A stretch of 64,000 nt of DNA from contig NZ_JAGPXY010000022.1 of assembly GCF_018070325.1 (NCBI RefSeq), positions 1-64,000 of the forward strand. Reading direction: 5' to 3'. Position numbers and translations under genes: made by a program. The stretch's first letter is position 1; the number at the start of each line of letters is the position of its first letter. This DNA comes from Micromonospora sp. H61. Its GTDB lineage: Bacteria; Actinomycetota; Actinomycetes; Mycobacteriales; Micromonosporaceae. This document shows, piece by piece, positions 1 through 8,207 of the stretch. The notes under the pieces are model-generated. The model had not been told where the DNA came from, made no database searches, and was given only the letters and a program-made list of their open reading frames with translations.

Positions 1-188
1 TCGGGCGTTGCGGGGGATGTAACCGGGGCGGCCTGCCGGGTGTTCCCGGGCGGCTGCCGCGCCCCACGACCGGGACAGTCGCGGTGGTCTGCCAGGTATA
101 ACGACCCGGCCCGGCCCACGATTCCGCCACGGGGGTGCCCCCGACTACCCGACACCAGCGGTCAAACCGGACAACCCGAACGCCGGGG
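1..188. other. Left-edge non-coding DNA downstream of the hexosaminidase gene
   Basis: I see no convincing gene here. The stretch lies downstream of the minus-strand hexosaminidase stop. A short GC palindrome, GGGGGTGCCCCC at 131-142, could form a weak hairpin and may act as its terminator, but there is no T-run. Reading frames that cross this stretch are antisense to the hexosaminidase and look like shadows. Confidence 0.4.
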
Positions 189-1856
189 TCAGGGCTTGGC
201 GGTGTCGGTTTGGGGTGTGGTGCGTTGTGTCGGGATGGTCGGTGCGGTGGGCCAGGGGATCTCGGGCGCGCGGTGGAAGGTGATCCCGGCCGTCGTCCAG
301 CGCGGGCCCTGGCTGGCCAGGCGGTCGCGGAAGCCGGCCCAGTCGTGGCTTGCCCGGGGTGACCAGCCCAACTCGGCGATGGCCGGGAGGCGGGGCAGGA
401 GCAGAAGTTCGATGTCGGCCAGCGAGGTGACCGATTCGGTCCAGAGTGGGGCCTCCACACCGAGAACCGCCTCGGCGGGTACGCCGGCGACGTGCATGCC
501 CGGATCCCAGTCGTACGCCTTTCGCACGTCGATGAGGCCGGCCCAGTCGTGCCCGATCGGGGTGTCCGGGGCGTACTTCATGTCCAGGTAGGCGTGGTTG
601 CCGGGGGAGACGATCAGCCGGGCACCCCTGCGTACGGCGTCGACGGTGGTGGGGTCTTCGCCGTTCGTGCCCCACCACTGCAGGACCCGCCCGTCGAGGT
701 GGGCGGCCGGCGCGAGCTGGTGCCAGCCGACGACTGTCTTGCCGAGGTCGGCCACGATGCGCTGGACCCGCTCGACGAAACCGGTGTAGACCTCGCCCTT
801 CACCTTGAACGCCTCGTCGCCGCCGATGTGCAGCCAGGGGCCGGGGGTGAGCGCGGCCACCTCGCCCAGCACGTCGGCGACGAAGTCGTACGTCCGCTCG
901 TCGGCCGGGTCGACGTAGCTGAAGCCGACCTCGGTGCCGGTGTACGGCGGCGGCGCGGTCTTGTCCGGTGCCAGCTCCGGGTACGCGACCAGCGCCGAGT
1001 TGGTGTGCCCCGGGAGGTCGATCTCCGGGACGACGGTGATGTGGCGGGCGGCCGCGTAGGAGACGATCCGCTGGTAGTCGGCCTTCGTGTAGTGCCCGCC
1101 GGGGCCGCCGCCGACCTCGGTCGTCCCGCCGACGGTGGTCAGCTTCGGCCAGGAGTCCACGGCGATCCGCCAGCCCTGGTCGTCGGTGAGGTGCAGGTGC
1201 AGGTGGTTGAGCTTGTAGCGGGCCAGGTGGTCGACCACCCGCAGCACGTCCTCCACGGCGAAGAAGTGCCGCGCGACGTCGAGCATCGCGCCCCGGTAGG
1301 GGAACCGGGGTGCGTCGGTGATGGTCCCGCCGGGCAACGCCCAGCGTTCGGTGACCGGGCTGGGGCTCTCGATGGCCGCCGGCAACAGTTGGCGCAGCGT
1401 CTGTACGCCGTAGAAGAGGCCGGCGCCGGTGGCGGCGGTGACGCGTACCCCGTCGGTGGCGATGTCGAGGCGGTAGCCCTCCGCGCCGAGGTCGGCGGTG
1501 TCGTCGAGCACCAGCGCGATGCCACCGGCGGGCTCCGGCGTGGTGGCGTCGGTGACCGGCAGCGGGTAGCCGGTGGCCGGACGCAGGAGCTGGGCGAGCT
1601 GCTCGGCGACCGCGAACGCGGCGGGGTCGGCGCTGGACACGATGACCGCTTCGGCCGGGAGCGCCCAGTCGGCGGTCGGGTCGGGCCGGGCCTGCTGTGG
1701 GGCGGGCACGACGTCGGTCAGCCGGTGCGGGGCCGCCGGGGCGAGCAACATGCCCGCGGTCTGCTCGGCCGTGCGGGCCAGCGTGGCCGCGTCCGGTTCC
1801 TCCGCCGACAGCGGCGCGGGGACGGCGGTGGGGCCGGGGGAGGGGGTGGTCGACAC
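189..1856 (-). CDS. Beta-N-acetylhexosaminidase, GH20 family
   Basis: Removes terminal beta-linked N-acetylglucosamine or N-acetylgalactosamine from chitin or glycan oligomers. The protein has the GH20 two-domain layout: an N-terminal GH20b alpha/beta domain (about residues 30-180) followed by the TIM-barrel. The barrel shows HLHLTDDQGW, the VVPEIDLPGH strand, and the catalytic Asp-Glu pair in HIGGDEAF (about D347-E348). Length is 555 aa from the GTG chosen here. This GTG has GGAG about 9 nt upstream; a longer reading frame upstream gives low-complexity sequence and is unlikely to be translated. There is no signal peptide, so the enzyme is probably cytoplasmic, hydrolysing imported oligosaccharides. 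It is divergent from ppdK, with a LacI-type operator candidate at 1965-1978 in the shared upstream region. Family assignment is secure; the exact substrate is not. Confidence 0.93.
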   Translation of the reverse strand: MSTTPSPGPTAVPAPLSAEEPDAATLARTAEQTAGMLLAPAAPHRLTDVVPAPQQARPDPTADWALPAEAVIVSSADPAAFAVAEQLAQLLRPATGYPLPVTDATTPEPAGGIALVLDDTADLGAEGYRLDIATDGVRVTAATGAGLFYGVQTLRQLLPAAIESPSPVTERWALPGGTITDAPRFPYRGAMLDVARHFFAVEDVLRVVDHLARYKLNHLHLHLTDDQGWRIAVDSWPKLTTVGGTTEVGGGPGGHYTKADYQRIVSYAAARHITVVPEIDLPGHTNSALVAYPELAPDKTAPPPYTGTEVGFSYVDPADERTYDFVADVLGEVAALTPGPWLHIGGDEAFKVKGEVYTGFVERVQRIVADLGKTVVGWHQLAPAAHLDGRVLQWWGTNGEDPTTVDAVRRGARLIVSPGNHAYLDMKYAPDTPIGHDWAGLIDVRKAYDWDPGMHVAGVPAEAVLGVEAPLWTESVTSLADIELLLLPRLPAIAELGWSPRASHDWAGFRDRLASQGPRWTTAGITFHRAPEIPWPTAPTIPTQRTTPQTDTAKP

Positions 1857-2172
1857 GGCGGCGACTCCGGGGGTGTATTCGCGTCGGTTATGGCAAAAGT
1901 GAGGTTCACCGGCTGGCGTGGCGTCAAGCGTACGACGCTCGGCCGGGATGCGTGATGGTGCGCATGGAAGCGTTCCCAAAAACCGGTACGAACACGGATA
2001 GTCGTGATGGCTGTGCCAATTGTCACCGAACGGTCCCAGGTCACTCGATGTTCGCTTAACCTTCGCCCACCGATCGACGTTGACCCCGGGATTACCGGTG
2101 GTCCGTCCCGGGGAAGAAGAAAACTGAACCTTCGTTAAGTGTCAATCCGGCGCGTGTGTTGTGGAGGCTCTG
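1857..2172. other. Divergent promoter region between hexosaminidase and ppdK
   Basis: 316 bp without a gene. It holds the 5' ends of two divergent genes, an AT-richer stretch around 2040-2160 that probably contains the ppdK promoter, and the operator-like palindrome listed separately. I could not settle on a single -35/-10 pair for either gene. Confidence 0.6.
1965..1978. promoter_or_regulatory. Candidate LacI-family operator upstream of the GH20 gene
   Basis: TGGAAGCGTTCCCA is an imperfect 14-bp palindrome. It strongly resembles the TGGGAGCGCTCCCA type of site bound by CebR-like LacI repressors of oligosaccharide genes in actinobacteria (family knowledge). It lies about 110 bp upstream of the hexosaminidase start and 195 bp from ppdK. 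Regulation of the hexosaminidase by a sugar-responsive repressor is an inference. Confidence 0.5.
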
Positions 2173-4881
2173 GTGGCAGCGCAAGAGACCGTCGATCACA
2201 AGTACGTCTACGACTTCTCCGAAGGCAACAAGGAACTCAAGGAGCTGCTCGGCGGCAAGGGGGCAAACCTCGCCGAGATGACCAACCTGGGCCTGCCCGT
2301 TCCGCCCGGCTTCACCATCACCACCGAGGCGTGCCAGGCGTACCTCGCGACGGGACGGGAGCCGGACGGGCTCGCCGGTCAGATCGAGGCACACCTGGAA
2401 TCGCTGGAGCGCGCGATGGGCAAGCGCCTCGGTGACCCACAGGACCCACTGTTGGTCTCCGTCCGCTCCGGTGCCAAGTTCTCCATGCCCGGCATGATGG
2501 AGACGGTCCTCAACGTCGGTCTCAACGACCAGAGCGTGGTGGGGCTCTCCGCCCAGGCGGGACAGAACGACAGGTTCGCCTGGGACTCCTACCGGCGACT
2601 CATCCAGATGTTCGGCAAGACCGTCTGCGAGGTGCCGGGCGAGGAGTTCGAGCACGCGCTCGACGAGGCCAAGCACGCCAGGGGCACCCACAACGACCTG
2701 GATCTGGACGCCGACGACCTGCGTGGGCTGGTCGACGCGTACAAGAAGATCTTCTTGAAGCACACCGGTCGGGAGTTCCCGCAGCAGCCACGCGAACAGC
2801 TCGACCTGGCCATCCGGGCGGTCTTCGAGTCGTGGAACGCCGAGCGCGCGGTGCTCTACCGCCGCCAGGAGCGCATCCCGGCCGACCTCGGCACCGCGGT
2901 CAACGTGGTGACGATGGTCTTCGGCAACCTCGGCCCGGATTCCGGCACCGGGGTCGCGTTCACCCGTGACCCGGCCAGCGGCGCGCAGGGCATCTACGGC
3001 GACTACCTGGCCAACGCCCAGGGCGAGGACGTGGTCGCCGGCATCCGCAACACAGTGCCGTTGCAGGAGTTGGAGCAGCTCGACAAGGCATCCTACGACG
3101 AGCTGCTCGGCATCATGGCCCGGCTTGAGGAGCACTACAAGGACCTCTGCGACATCGAGTTCACCATCGAACGCGGCAAGCTGTGGATGTTGCAGACCCG
3201 GGTCGGCAAGCGCACCGCCGCCGCCGCGTTCGTCATCGCCGGGCAACTCGTCGACGAGGGTCTGATCGACCTGGACGAGGCGCTGCACCGGGTCAACGGC
3301 GCGCAACTGGCCCAGCTGATGTTCCCGCGCTTCCAGCTCGACCACGAGTTCCAGCCGGTCGCCAAGGGCATCGGCGCATCGCCCGGCGCGGCGTCCGGCA
3401 CCGTGGTCTTCACCTCCGCCCGGGCCGTCGAGCTGGCCGCCGAGGGTAAGTCGGTGATCCTGGTGCGCCGGGAGACCAACCCGGACGACCTGAACGGCAT
3501 GATCGCCGCGAAGGGCATCCTCACCTCGCGCGGCGGTAAGACCAGCCACGCCGCGGTGGTGGCCCGGGGCATGGGCAAGACCTGCGTCTCCGGTGCCGAC
3601 GAGATCGAGGTGAACGTGCCGGCGAAGCGGTTCACAGTGGCCGGGCAGACCGTCACCGAGGGCGACGTCGTGTCCATCGACGGCACCACCGGCAAGGTCT
3701 ACCTCGGCGAGGTGCCGGTCATGCCCTCCGAGGTGGTGCAGTACTTCGAGGGCAGCCTCGACCCCGAGCACATCGACAACGCGCTGGTCCGGGCCGTACA
3801 CCGGATCATGACGCACGCCGACGGGAAGCGGCGGCTGGCGGTCCGCACGAACGCCGACACCGGCGCGGACGCCGCTCGGGCCCGGCGCTTCGGCGCCGAG
3901 GGCATCGGGCTGTGCCGCACCGAGCACATGTTCCTCGGTGAGCGGCGGGAGCTGGTCGAGCGGCTGATCCTGGCCCGGGCCCCGGGCGAGCGGGAGTCGG
4001 CGCTGGCGGCGCTGCTGCCGTTGCAGCGGGCCGACTTCGAGGAGATCTTCCGCGAGATGGACGGCCTGCCGGTCACCGTCCGGCTCATCGACCCGCCGTT
4101 GCACGAGTTCCTTCCGCCGTTGGAGCAGCTCGCCGTCAACGTGGCGGTCGCCCAGGAACGCGGCGAGGACGTGGCCAAGGAGGAGGCGCTGCTCGCCGCC
4201 GTCCGGCGGATGCACGAGGAGAACCCGATGCTCGGGCTGCGGGGCGTACGCCTCGGCCTGGTCATCCCCGGCCTGTTCGCGATGCAGGTCCGGGCCATCG
4301 CCGAGGCGGCGGTCAGTTGCGCCCGCGACGGGGGCGTGGCCAAGCCGGAGATCATGGTGCCGCTGGTCGGTGCCGTGCAGGAGTTGGAGACGGTCCGCGC
4401 CGAGGCCGAGAAGATCATCGCCGAGGTGGTCGGGGACAGCGGCGTCGAGGTGCTGATCGGCACCATGATCGAGGTGCCCCGGGCGGCGCTGACCGCCGGG
4501 CAGATCGCCGAGGCCGCCGAGTTCTTCTCCTTCGGCACCAACGACCTGACCCAGATGGGCTGGGGCTTCTCCCGCGACGACGTCGAGGGCGCGTTCTTCT
4601 GGCGCTACCTGGAGTTGGGCATCTTCGGCATCTCGCCGTTCGAGTCGATCGACCGCGACGGCGTCGGTCGGCTGGTGCGGATCGCCGCCGAGGAGGGTCG
4701 GGCCGCCCGCCCCGGGCTGAAGCTCGGTGTCTGCGGTGAGCACGGCGGCGACCCGGACTCGGTGCACTTCTTCCACGAGGTCGGCCTGGACTACGTGTCC
4801 TGTTCGCCGTTCCGGGTGCCGGTGGCCCGGCTGGAGGCAGGTCGGGCGGTAGTGGAGACCGGCGGGTCGGACAGCCGCTGA
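2173..4881 (+). CDS. ppdK: Pyruvate, phosphate dikinase
   Basis: Interconverts pyruvate + ATP + Pi and phosphoenolpyruvate + AMP + PPi, at the glycolysis/gluconeogenesis node in the cytoplasm. The protein is 902 aa, normal for the family. Order: N-terminal ATP-grasp nucleotide-binding domain (GGKGANLAEM near the start, SVRSGAKFSMPGMM), central swivelling phosphohistidine domain with the catalytic His in GGKTSHAAVV (about H459), and C-terminal PEP/pyruvate TIM-barrel with GLCRTEHMF, FGTNDLTQM and the catalytic Cys of CGEHGGDP (about C854). I chose the GTG at 2173 because GGAGG sits 5 nt upstream of it; the in-frame GTG at 2161 would add four residues and has no such site. The gene is followed by a strong hairpin shared with the convergent roadblock gene. 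Confidence 0.97.
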   Translation: MAAQETVDHKYVYDFSEGNKELKELLGGKGANLAEMTNLGLPVPPGFTITTEACQAYLATGREPDGLAGQIEAHLESLERAMGKRLGDPQDPLLVSVRSGAKFSMPGMMETVLNVGLNDQSVVGLSAQAGQNDRFAWDSYRRLIQMFGKTVCEVPGEEFEHALDEAKHARGTHNDLDLDADDLRGLVDAYKKIFLKHTGREFPQQPREQLDLAIRAVFESWNAERAVLYRRQERIPADLGTAVNVVTMVFGNLGPDSGTGVAFTRDPASGAQGIYGDYLANAQGEDVVAGIRNTVPLQELEQLDKASYDELLGIMARLEEHYKDLCDIEFTIERGKLWMLQTRVGKRTAAAAFVIAGQLVDEGLIDLDEALHRVNGAQLAQLMFPRFQLDHEFQPVAKGIGASPGAASGTVVFTSARAVELAAEGKSVILVRRETNPDDLNGMIAAKGILTSRGGKTSHAAVVARGMGKTCVSGADEIEVNVPAKRFTVAGQTVTEGDVVSIDGTTGKVYLGEVPVMPSEVVQYFEGSLDPEHIDNALVRAVHRIMTHADGKRRLAVRTNADTGADAARARRFGAEGIGLCRTEHMFLGERRELVERLILARAPGERESALAALLPLQRADFEEIFREMDGLPVTVRLIDPPLHEFLPPLEQLAVNVAVAQERGEDVAKEEALLAAVRRMHEENPMLGLRGVRLGLVIPGLFAMQVRAIAEAAVSCARDGGVAKPEIMVPLVGAVQELETVRAEAEKIIAEVVGDSGVEVLIGTMIEVPRAALTAGQIAEAAEFFSFGTNDLTQMGWGFSRDDVEGAFFWRYLELGIFGISPFESIDRDGVGRLVRIAAEEGRAARPGLKLGVCGEHGGDPDSVHFFHEVGLDYVSCSPFRVPVARLEAGRAVVETGGSDSR

Positions 4882-4888
4882 CGCACGT

Positions 4889-4919
4889 CGGCGGCGGCCT
4901 GGTCACCCGGCCGCCGCCG
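4889..4919. terminator. Bidirectional hairpin terminator
   Basis: A perfect 11-bp stem, CGGCGGCGGCC (4889-4899) with GGCCGCCGCCG (4909-4919) and a 9-nt loop, fills the gap between the convergent ppdK and roadblock genes. There is no T-run, as is usual for high-GC actinobacteria. Confidence 0.7.
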
Positions 4920-4923
4920 GCGC

Positions 4924-5424
4924 TCAGATCGGCGGACGACGCCAGGTGGGTCGGGACGAGCGGCGCAACTGCGCCGGCAGGGTCGCCATCGGGGTACGCG
5001 TGGCCAGCGGGGCGTGCGCGTCCGGTACGGAGGTCGCGCCGATGCCTCCGCCACGAACGTCCAGGAACGACCCGGCGCGGCGGGCCACCGCTCGCGCCTC
5101 CTCGTGCAGCGCCTCCAGGTCCCCGGCCGCCGAGATGGTGACGAGGGTCAGCAGGGCGCTGCGCCCGGCCGGATAGGTGACCACGCAGCCTGCTGTGGTG
5201 CAGACGAACGACTCCCGGAACTCACCCTGCCGGACGGTGTCGGCCACCCGGTGCCCGAGCCCGAAACTCGCGGCGGCGAGCGCGGCGAGATGGGTGGCGT
5301 CGGTGCTGGGTAGGTCGCTGGAGATGAGCAGGCCGTCCGTGCCCGCGAGCACCGTGCCGGCGATGTCGGGTCGGCGCTGGCGCAGCAGGCGTAGCTCCGT
5401 TCCCATCACCGTGTCTGCGTCCAC
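4924..5424 (-). CDS. Roadblock/LC7 domain protein
   Basis: A small (166 aa) protein with the Roadblock/LC7 fold, beginning with the typical helix and the strand-loop 'LAGTDGLLISSDLP', then LAALAAASFGLGH and a conserved AGCVVTYP strand. In actinobacteria such proteins usually sit in operons with a sensor, a DUF742 protein and a small GTPase (conservon-type modules) and are thought to scaffold the GTPase. Here it stands alone and no GTPase or DUF742 gene is next to it, so its partner is not evident. The C-terminus is a Pro/Arg/Thr-rich tail. The GTG start has AGGGG about 8 nt upstream; an in-frame ATG six codons later is the alternative. Confidence 0.8.
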   Translation of the reverse strand: MDADTVMGTELRLLRQRRPDIAGTVLAGTDGLLISSDLPSTDATHLAALAAASFGLGHRVADTVRQGEFRESFVCTTAGCVVTYPAGRSALLTLVTISAAGDLEALHEEARAVARRAGSFLDVRGGGIGATSVPDAHAPLATRTPMATLPAQLRRSSRPTWRRPPI

Positions 5425-5591
5425 GAGCGTTACCCCTCACCGGTCGGCTCTGCGTGTCAGTCGGCTGGTTACGTTCCGTGCTGGGAAGGCTACCGGTGGC
5501 GACTTCCGGCCGCGAGCCCGTAACCCTCGGCGATCGGTCGGCAACTGGGGGCCAATCGGTGGTTGTGCGCCCTTCATCGATGCGTCGTGAG

Positions 5592-5621
5592 CCTGTCGAG
5601 CAGTGCTGGCGGGCGTAATCT
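5592..5621 (+). promoter_or_regulatory. Candidate promoter for the VOC gene
   Basis: CTGTCG (5592-5597) and TAATCT (5616-5621), 18 bp apart, form the best sigma-70-like promoter in the roadblock/VOC divergent region. They would give a leader of about 50 nt before the start at 5678. The -35 box is weak, so the call rests mainly on the -10 box and the location. Confidence 0.35.
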
Positions 5622-5677
5622 TGGCTCGCTCGCACACGGCCGATTGGGCGCCGCGTCGAACGGGAAGAGGTGACTGC

Positions 5678-6031
5678 ATGACCAGTGTCTGGGAGAGCCT
5701 GACTGTCGACGCCCGCGATCCGGCCCGACTGGCTCGTTGGTGGGCCGAGGCGCTCGGCTATCAGGTCGTCACCGAGACTCCGAGCGGAGTGGAGATCCGC
5801 CAGTCCCCGGACCAGTTGCCCGCCCTGTTCTTCGGCCCCGTGGCCGAGGGCAAGGAGCGCAAGAACCGGCTGCACCTCGACCTGCGCCCCGCCAATCAGG
5901 AGGCTGAGGTCGAGCGCCTGGTCGACATGGGCGCCCGGCACGTCGACATCGGTCAGGGCGACGTCGAGTGGACGGTGCTGTCCGACCCGGAAGGCAACGA
6001 GTTCTGCGTTCTCCGTGAACGCGAGGAGTGA
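5678..6031 (+). CDS. VOC-superfamily (glyoxalase-like) protein
   Basis: A 117-aa single-module vicinal-oxygen-chelate protein of the common actinobacterial glyoxalase-like type (DARDPARLARWWAEALGY at the start, NRLHLDL in the middle, DPEGNEFCVL at the end). These features correspond to the strand-helix core and the metal-ligand strands of the fold. The substrate cannot be told; such proteins include antibiotic-resistance enzymes and many of unknown role. The ATG at 5678 is preceded by GGAAGAGG, so longer upstream readings are not needed. The end of this gene is copied in the start region of dgt (see the repeat at 6011-6095). Confidence 0.82.
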   Translation: MTSVWESLTVDARDPARLARWWAEALGYQVVTETPSGVEIRQSPDQLPALFFGPVAEGKERKNRLHLDLRPANQEAEVERLVDMGARHVDIGQGDVEWTVLSDPEGNEFCVLREREE

Positions 6032-6095
6032 GCCGGTCTTGCGAGCCCCGCAGTCGCGAACTGTGGCGGCTCCGTGAACGCGAGGAGTGAGCCGG
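6011..6095 (+). repeat. 26-bp direct repeat spanning the VOC stop and the dgt start
   Basis: The 26 bases at 6011-6036 recur exactly at 6070-6095, 59 bp downstream. The first copy encodes the LREREE-stop end of the VOC protein; the second, read in another frame, supplies the GTG and first seven codons of dgt. The unique stretch between them can fold into a hairpin (GAGCC...GGCTC arms with a CCGCAG/CTGTGG inner stem). The first copy also contains the same GTG in the same local context, so dgt may once have started there, overlapping the VOC stop. Confidence 0.85.
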
Positions 6096-7336
6096 ACGCG
6101 CGGTTGGTCGAGGAGCCGCCCAAGGACACCGGACATCGCCGGTCGCCGTACGAGCGCGACCGGGCCCGGGTGCTGCACTCGGCGGCGTTTCGCCGACTGG
6201 CCACCAAGACCCAGGTGCACACCGCCGGCACTGACGACTTCCTGCGTACGCGGCTGACCCACTCGTTGGAGGTGGCCCAGATCGCCCGGGAGATGGGTGC
6301 CCGGCTGGGCTGCGACCCGGACGTGGTGGACGTCGCGGGGCTCGCGCACGACCTCGGGCACCCGCCGTTCGGGCACAACGGTGAGGCTGCGCTGGATCTG
6401 CTCGCCACGCCGTGCGGTGGCTTCGAGGGCAACGCGCAGACCCTGCGGGTGTTGACCCGTCTGGAGGCGAAGGTGCTCGCCCCGGACGGCTCGTCCGCCG
6501 GGCTGAACCTGACCCGGGCGTCGCTGGACGCGATCGGCAAGTACCCCTGGCCGCGCCGGCCGGGGGAGCGCAAGTTCGGGGTGTACGCCGACGACGCGGC
6601 CGTCTTCGACTGGATCCGCGCCGGTGCGCCCGGCGACCGGCGCTGCCTGGAGGCCCAGGTGATGGACTGGGCCGACGACGTCGCGTACTCGGTGCACGAC
6701 GTGGAGGACGGCATCCACGGTGGCTACGTCACGTTGCACCCGCTGCTCACCGACGCCGACGAGCGGGCCGCGCTCTGCGCCGACGTGGCCGCCGCCTACT
6801 CCGGGGAGTCCGCCGCGGACCTGGCCGAGGTGCTCGTCGATCTGCTGGCCGGTCCGCTGCTCGCCCCGTTCGCCGGGTACGACGGCAGCCATCGCGCGCA
6901 GGTCGCGTTGAAGGCCACCACCAGCGGGGTGACCGGGCTGTTCGTGTCCGCGGCGGTGGCGGCCACGGAGGAGCGCTTCGGTCCGGGCCCGCACCGCCGC
7001 TACGCCGCCGACCTGGTGGTGCCCCGCCTGGTACGGGCGCAGTGCGCGCTGCTCAAGGGCATCGCGCTGCGCTACGTGATGCGTCGCAGTGGCTTCCGGG
7101 GCCGCTACGAGCGGCAGCGGACGATGCTGGCGGAGTTGGTCGCCGCGCTGGTCCGGCGCGCCCCGGACGGGCTCGACCCGATCTTCGCCCCGCTGTGGCG
7201 GGCCGCCGCGGACGACCGGGCCAGGCTGCGGGTGGTGATCGACCAGGTCGCCTCGCTCACCGACCCGGCGGCGGTGACCTGGCACACCCGGCTGGTCGGC
7301 AAAGGGACACCCCCGGGCGACCACGAGCCAGCTTAG
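6074..7336 (+). CDS. dgt: Deoxyguanosinetriphosphate triphosphohydrolase (dGTPase), HD family
   Basis: Hydrolyses dGTP (and often other dNTPs) to the nucleoside and triphosphate, a nucleotide-pool function. The 420-aa protein has the dGTPase-like N-terminus (RSPYERDRARVLHSAAFRRL, then THSLEV with the first His) and the HD metal site AHDLGHPPFGHNGE. It lacks the insertions of the long E. coli enzyme and matches the usual actinobacterial length. The start used is the GTG inside the second copy of a 26-bp repeat; there is no strong ribosome-binding site in front, although GAACGCGAGGAG-like purines occur in the first repeat copy. The stop codon overlaps the iron box of the next gene. Confidence 0.9.
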   Translation: MNARSEPDARLVEEPPKDTGHRRSPYERDRARVLHSAAFRRLATKTQVHTAGTDDFLRTRLTHSLEVAQIAREMGARLGCDPDVVDVAGLAHDLGHPPFGHNGEAALDLLATPCGGFEGNAQTLRVLTRLEAKVLAPDGSSAGLNLTRASLDAIGKYPWPRRPGERKFGVYADDAAVFDWIRAGAPGDRRCLEAQVMDWADDVAYSVHDVEDGIHGGYVTLHPLLTDADERAALCADVAAAYSGESAADLAEVLVDLLAGPLLAPFAGYDGSHRAQVALKATTSGVTGLFVSAAVAATEERFGPGPHRRYAADLVVPRLVRAQCALLKGIALRYVMRRSGFRGRYERQRTMLAELVAALVRRAPDGLDPIFAPLWRAAADDRARLRVVIDQVASLTDPAAVTWHTRLVGKGTPPGDHEPA

Positions 7337-7346
7337 GCTAACCTAA
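7328..7346 (+). promoter_or_regulatory. Iron box (DmdR/IdeR-type operator) overlapping a leaderless promoter
   Basis: CCAGCTTAGGCTAACCTAA matches the actinobacterial 19-bp iron box TTAGGTTAGGCTAACCTAA at 16 positions, including an unbroken 14-bp core. It overlaps the dgt stop codon. TAACCT (7339-7344) inside it is a good -10 hexamer, placed 7 nt before the ATG of the siderophore-interacting gene, so an iron-loaded repressor here would cover the promoter directly. Confidence 0.85.
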
Positions 7347-7351
7347 CTGAC

Positions 7352-8200
7352 ATGACGGAACGCTCCAGGAACGTCACCTCGGCCCGGGTGCTGCGCACCG
7401 AGCGGCCCACCCCCCACCTGATCCGGCTCGTCCTCGGTGGGGACGAACTGATCGGCCTGCCGGTGGGCGAGTTCACCGACCACTACATCAAGGTGGTGTT
7501 CCCGCAGTCGGGGGTCGCGTACCCGCAGCCGTTGGACCTCGCCGCGATCCGCCGGGACCTGCCCCGGGAGCAGTGGCCCCGGCTGCGCGCGTACACGGTG
7601 CGGCGCTGGGATCCGCTGTCCGGCGAGCTGACCGTCGACGTGGTGCACCACGGCGACGAGGGGTTGGCCGGCCCGTGGGCCGCCGCGCTGTGCCCCGGCG
7701 ATCCGGTGCACTTCGTCGGCCCCGGCGGCGCGTACGCCCCGAGCCCGGACGCGGACTGGCATCTGCTGGTCGGTGACGAGAGCGCCCTGCCGGCGATCGC
7801 CGCCGCGTGCGAGCGCCTACCGCTGGGCGCCCCGGCCCACGTCTTCGTGGAGATCGCCGACCCGGCGGAGGAGCAGAAGCTGCTCAGCCCGGGGGCAGTG
7901 GAGCTGACCTGGTTGCATCGCGGCGACCGCCCGGTGGGCCAGGCGCTGATCGAGGCGGTGCGGGCGTTGGAGTTCCCGGCCGGCCAGGTGCACGCGTTCG
8001 TGCACGGCGAGGCCGCCTTCGTCCGGGAGCTGCGCCGGCTGCTGCGCGGCGAGCGGGGCGTGCCCCTCGACCGGCTCTCCATCTCCGGCTACTGGCGGCG
8101 CGGCATGGACGACGAGGGCTGGCGCTCCACCAAGGCCGACTGGAACCAGCAGGTGGCGGCCGAGGAGACGGTCATCCCTCAGCCCGCCGCGGCGGCCTGA
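7352..8200 (+). CDS. Siderophore-interacting protein (FAD-binding ferric-siderophore reductase)
   Basis: A 282-aa protein of the ViuB/SIP family, which releases iron from imported ferric-siderophores by reduction with an NAD(P)H- or ferredoxin-derived electron. The N-terminal half is the FAD-binding barrel (RAYTVRRWD followed by VVHHGDEGLAGPWA, the flavin-binding signature). The C-terminal half is the SIP domain with VGDESALPAI and the family's terminal motif GYWRRGMDDEGWRSTKADWN. The gene is monocistronic. An iron box overlaps the promoter, so expression should rise on iron starvation. No Shine-Dalgarno sequence precedes the ATG and a -10 box ends 7 nt before it, so the mRNA is probably leaderless. 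Confidence 0.94.
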   Translation: MTERSRNVTSARVLRTERPTPHLIRLVLGGDELIGLPVGEFTDHYIKVVFPQSGVAYPQPLDLAAIRRDLPREQWPRLRAYTVRRWDPLSGELTVDVVHHGDEGLAGPWAAALCPGDPVHFVGPGGAYAPSPDADWHLLVGDESALPAIAAACERLPLGAPAHVFVEIADPAEEQKLLSPGAVELTWLHRGDRPVGQALIEAVRALEFPAGQVHAFVHGEAAFVRELRRLLRGERGVPLDRLSISGYWRRGMDDEGWRSTKADWNQQVAAEETVIPQPAAAA

Positions 8201-8207
8201 GCGCCGC

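Noticed and set aside
2092..4776. An 894-aa open frame antisense to ppdK, and similar very long antisense frames elsewhere (for example 37665-40667, 8208-11072 beyond LtrA, 40767-42422)
   Set aside because: High GC keeps antisense frames open. Their translations are low-complexity Arg/Gly/Leu/Val mixtures without motifs, while the sense frame is a recognisable enzyme.
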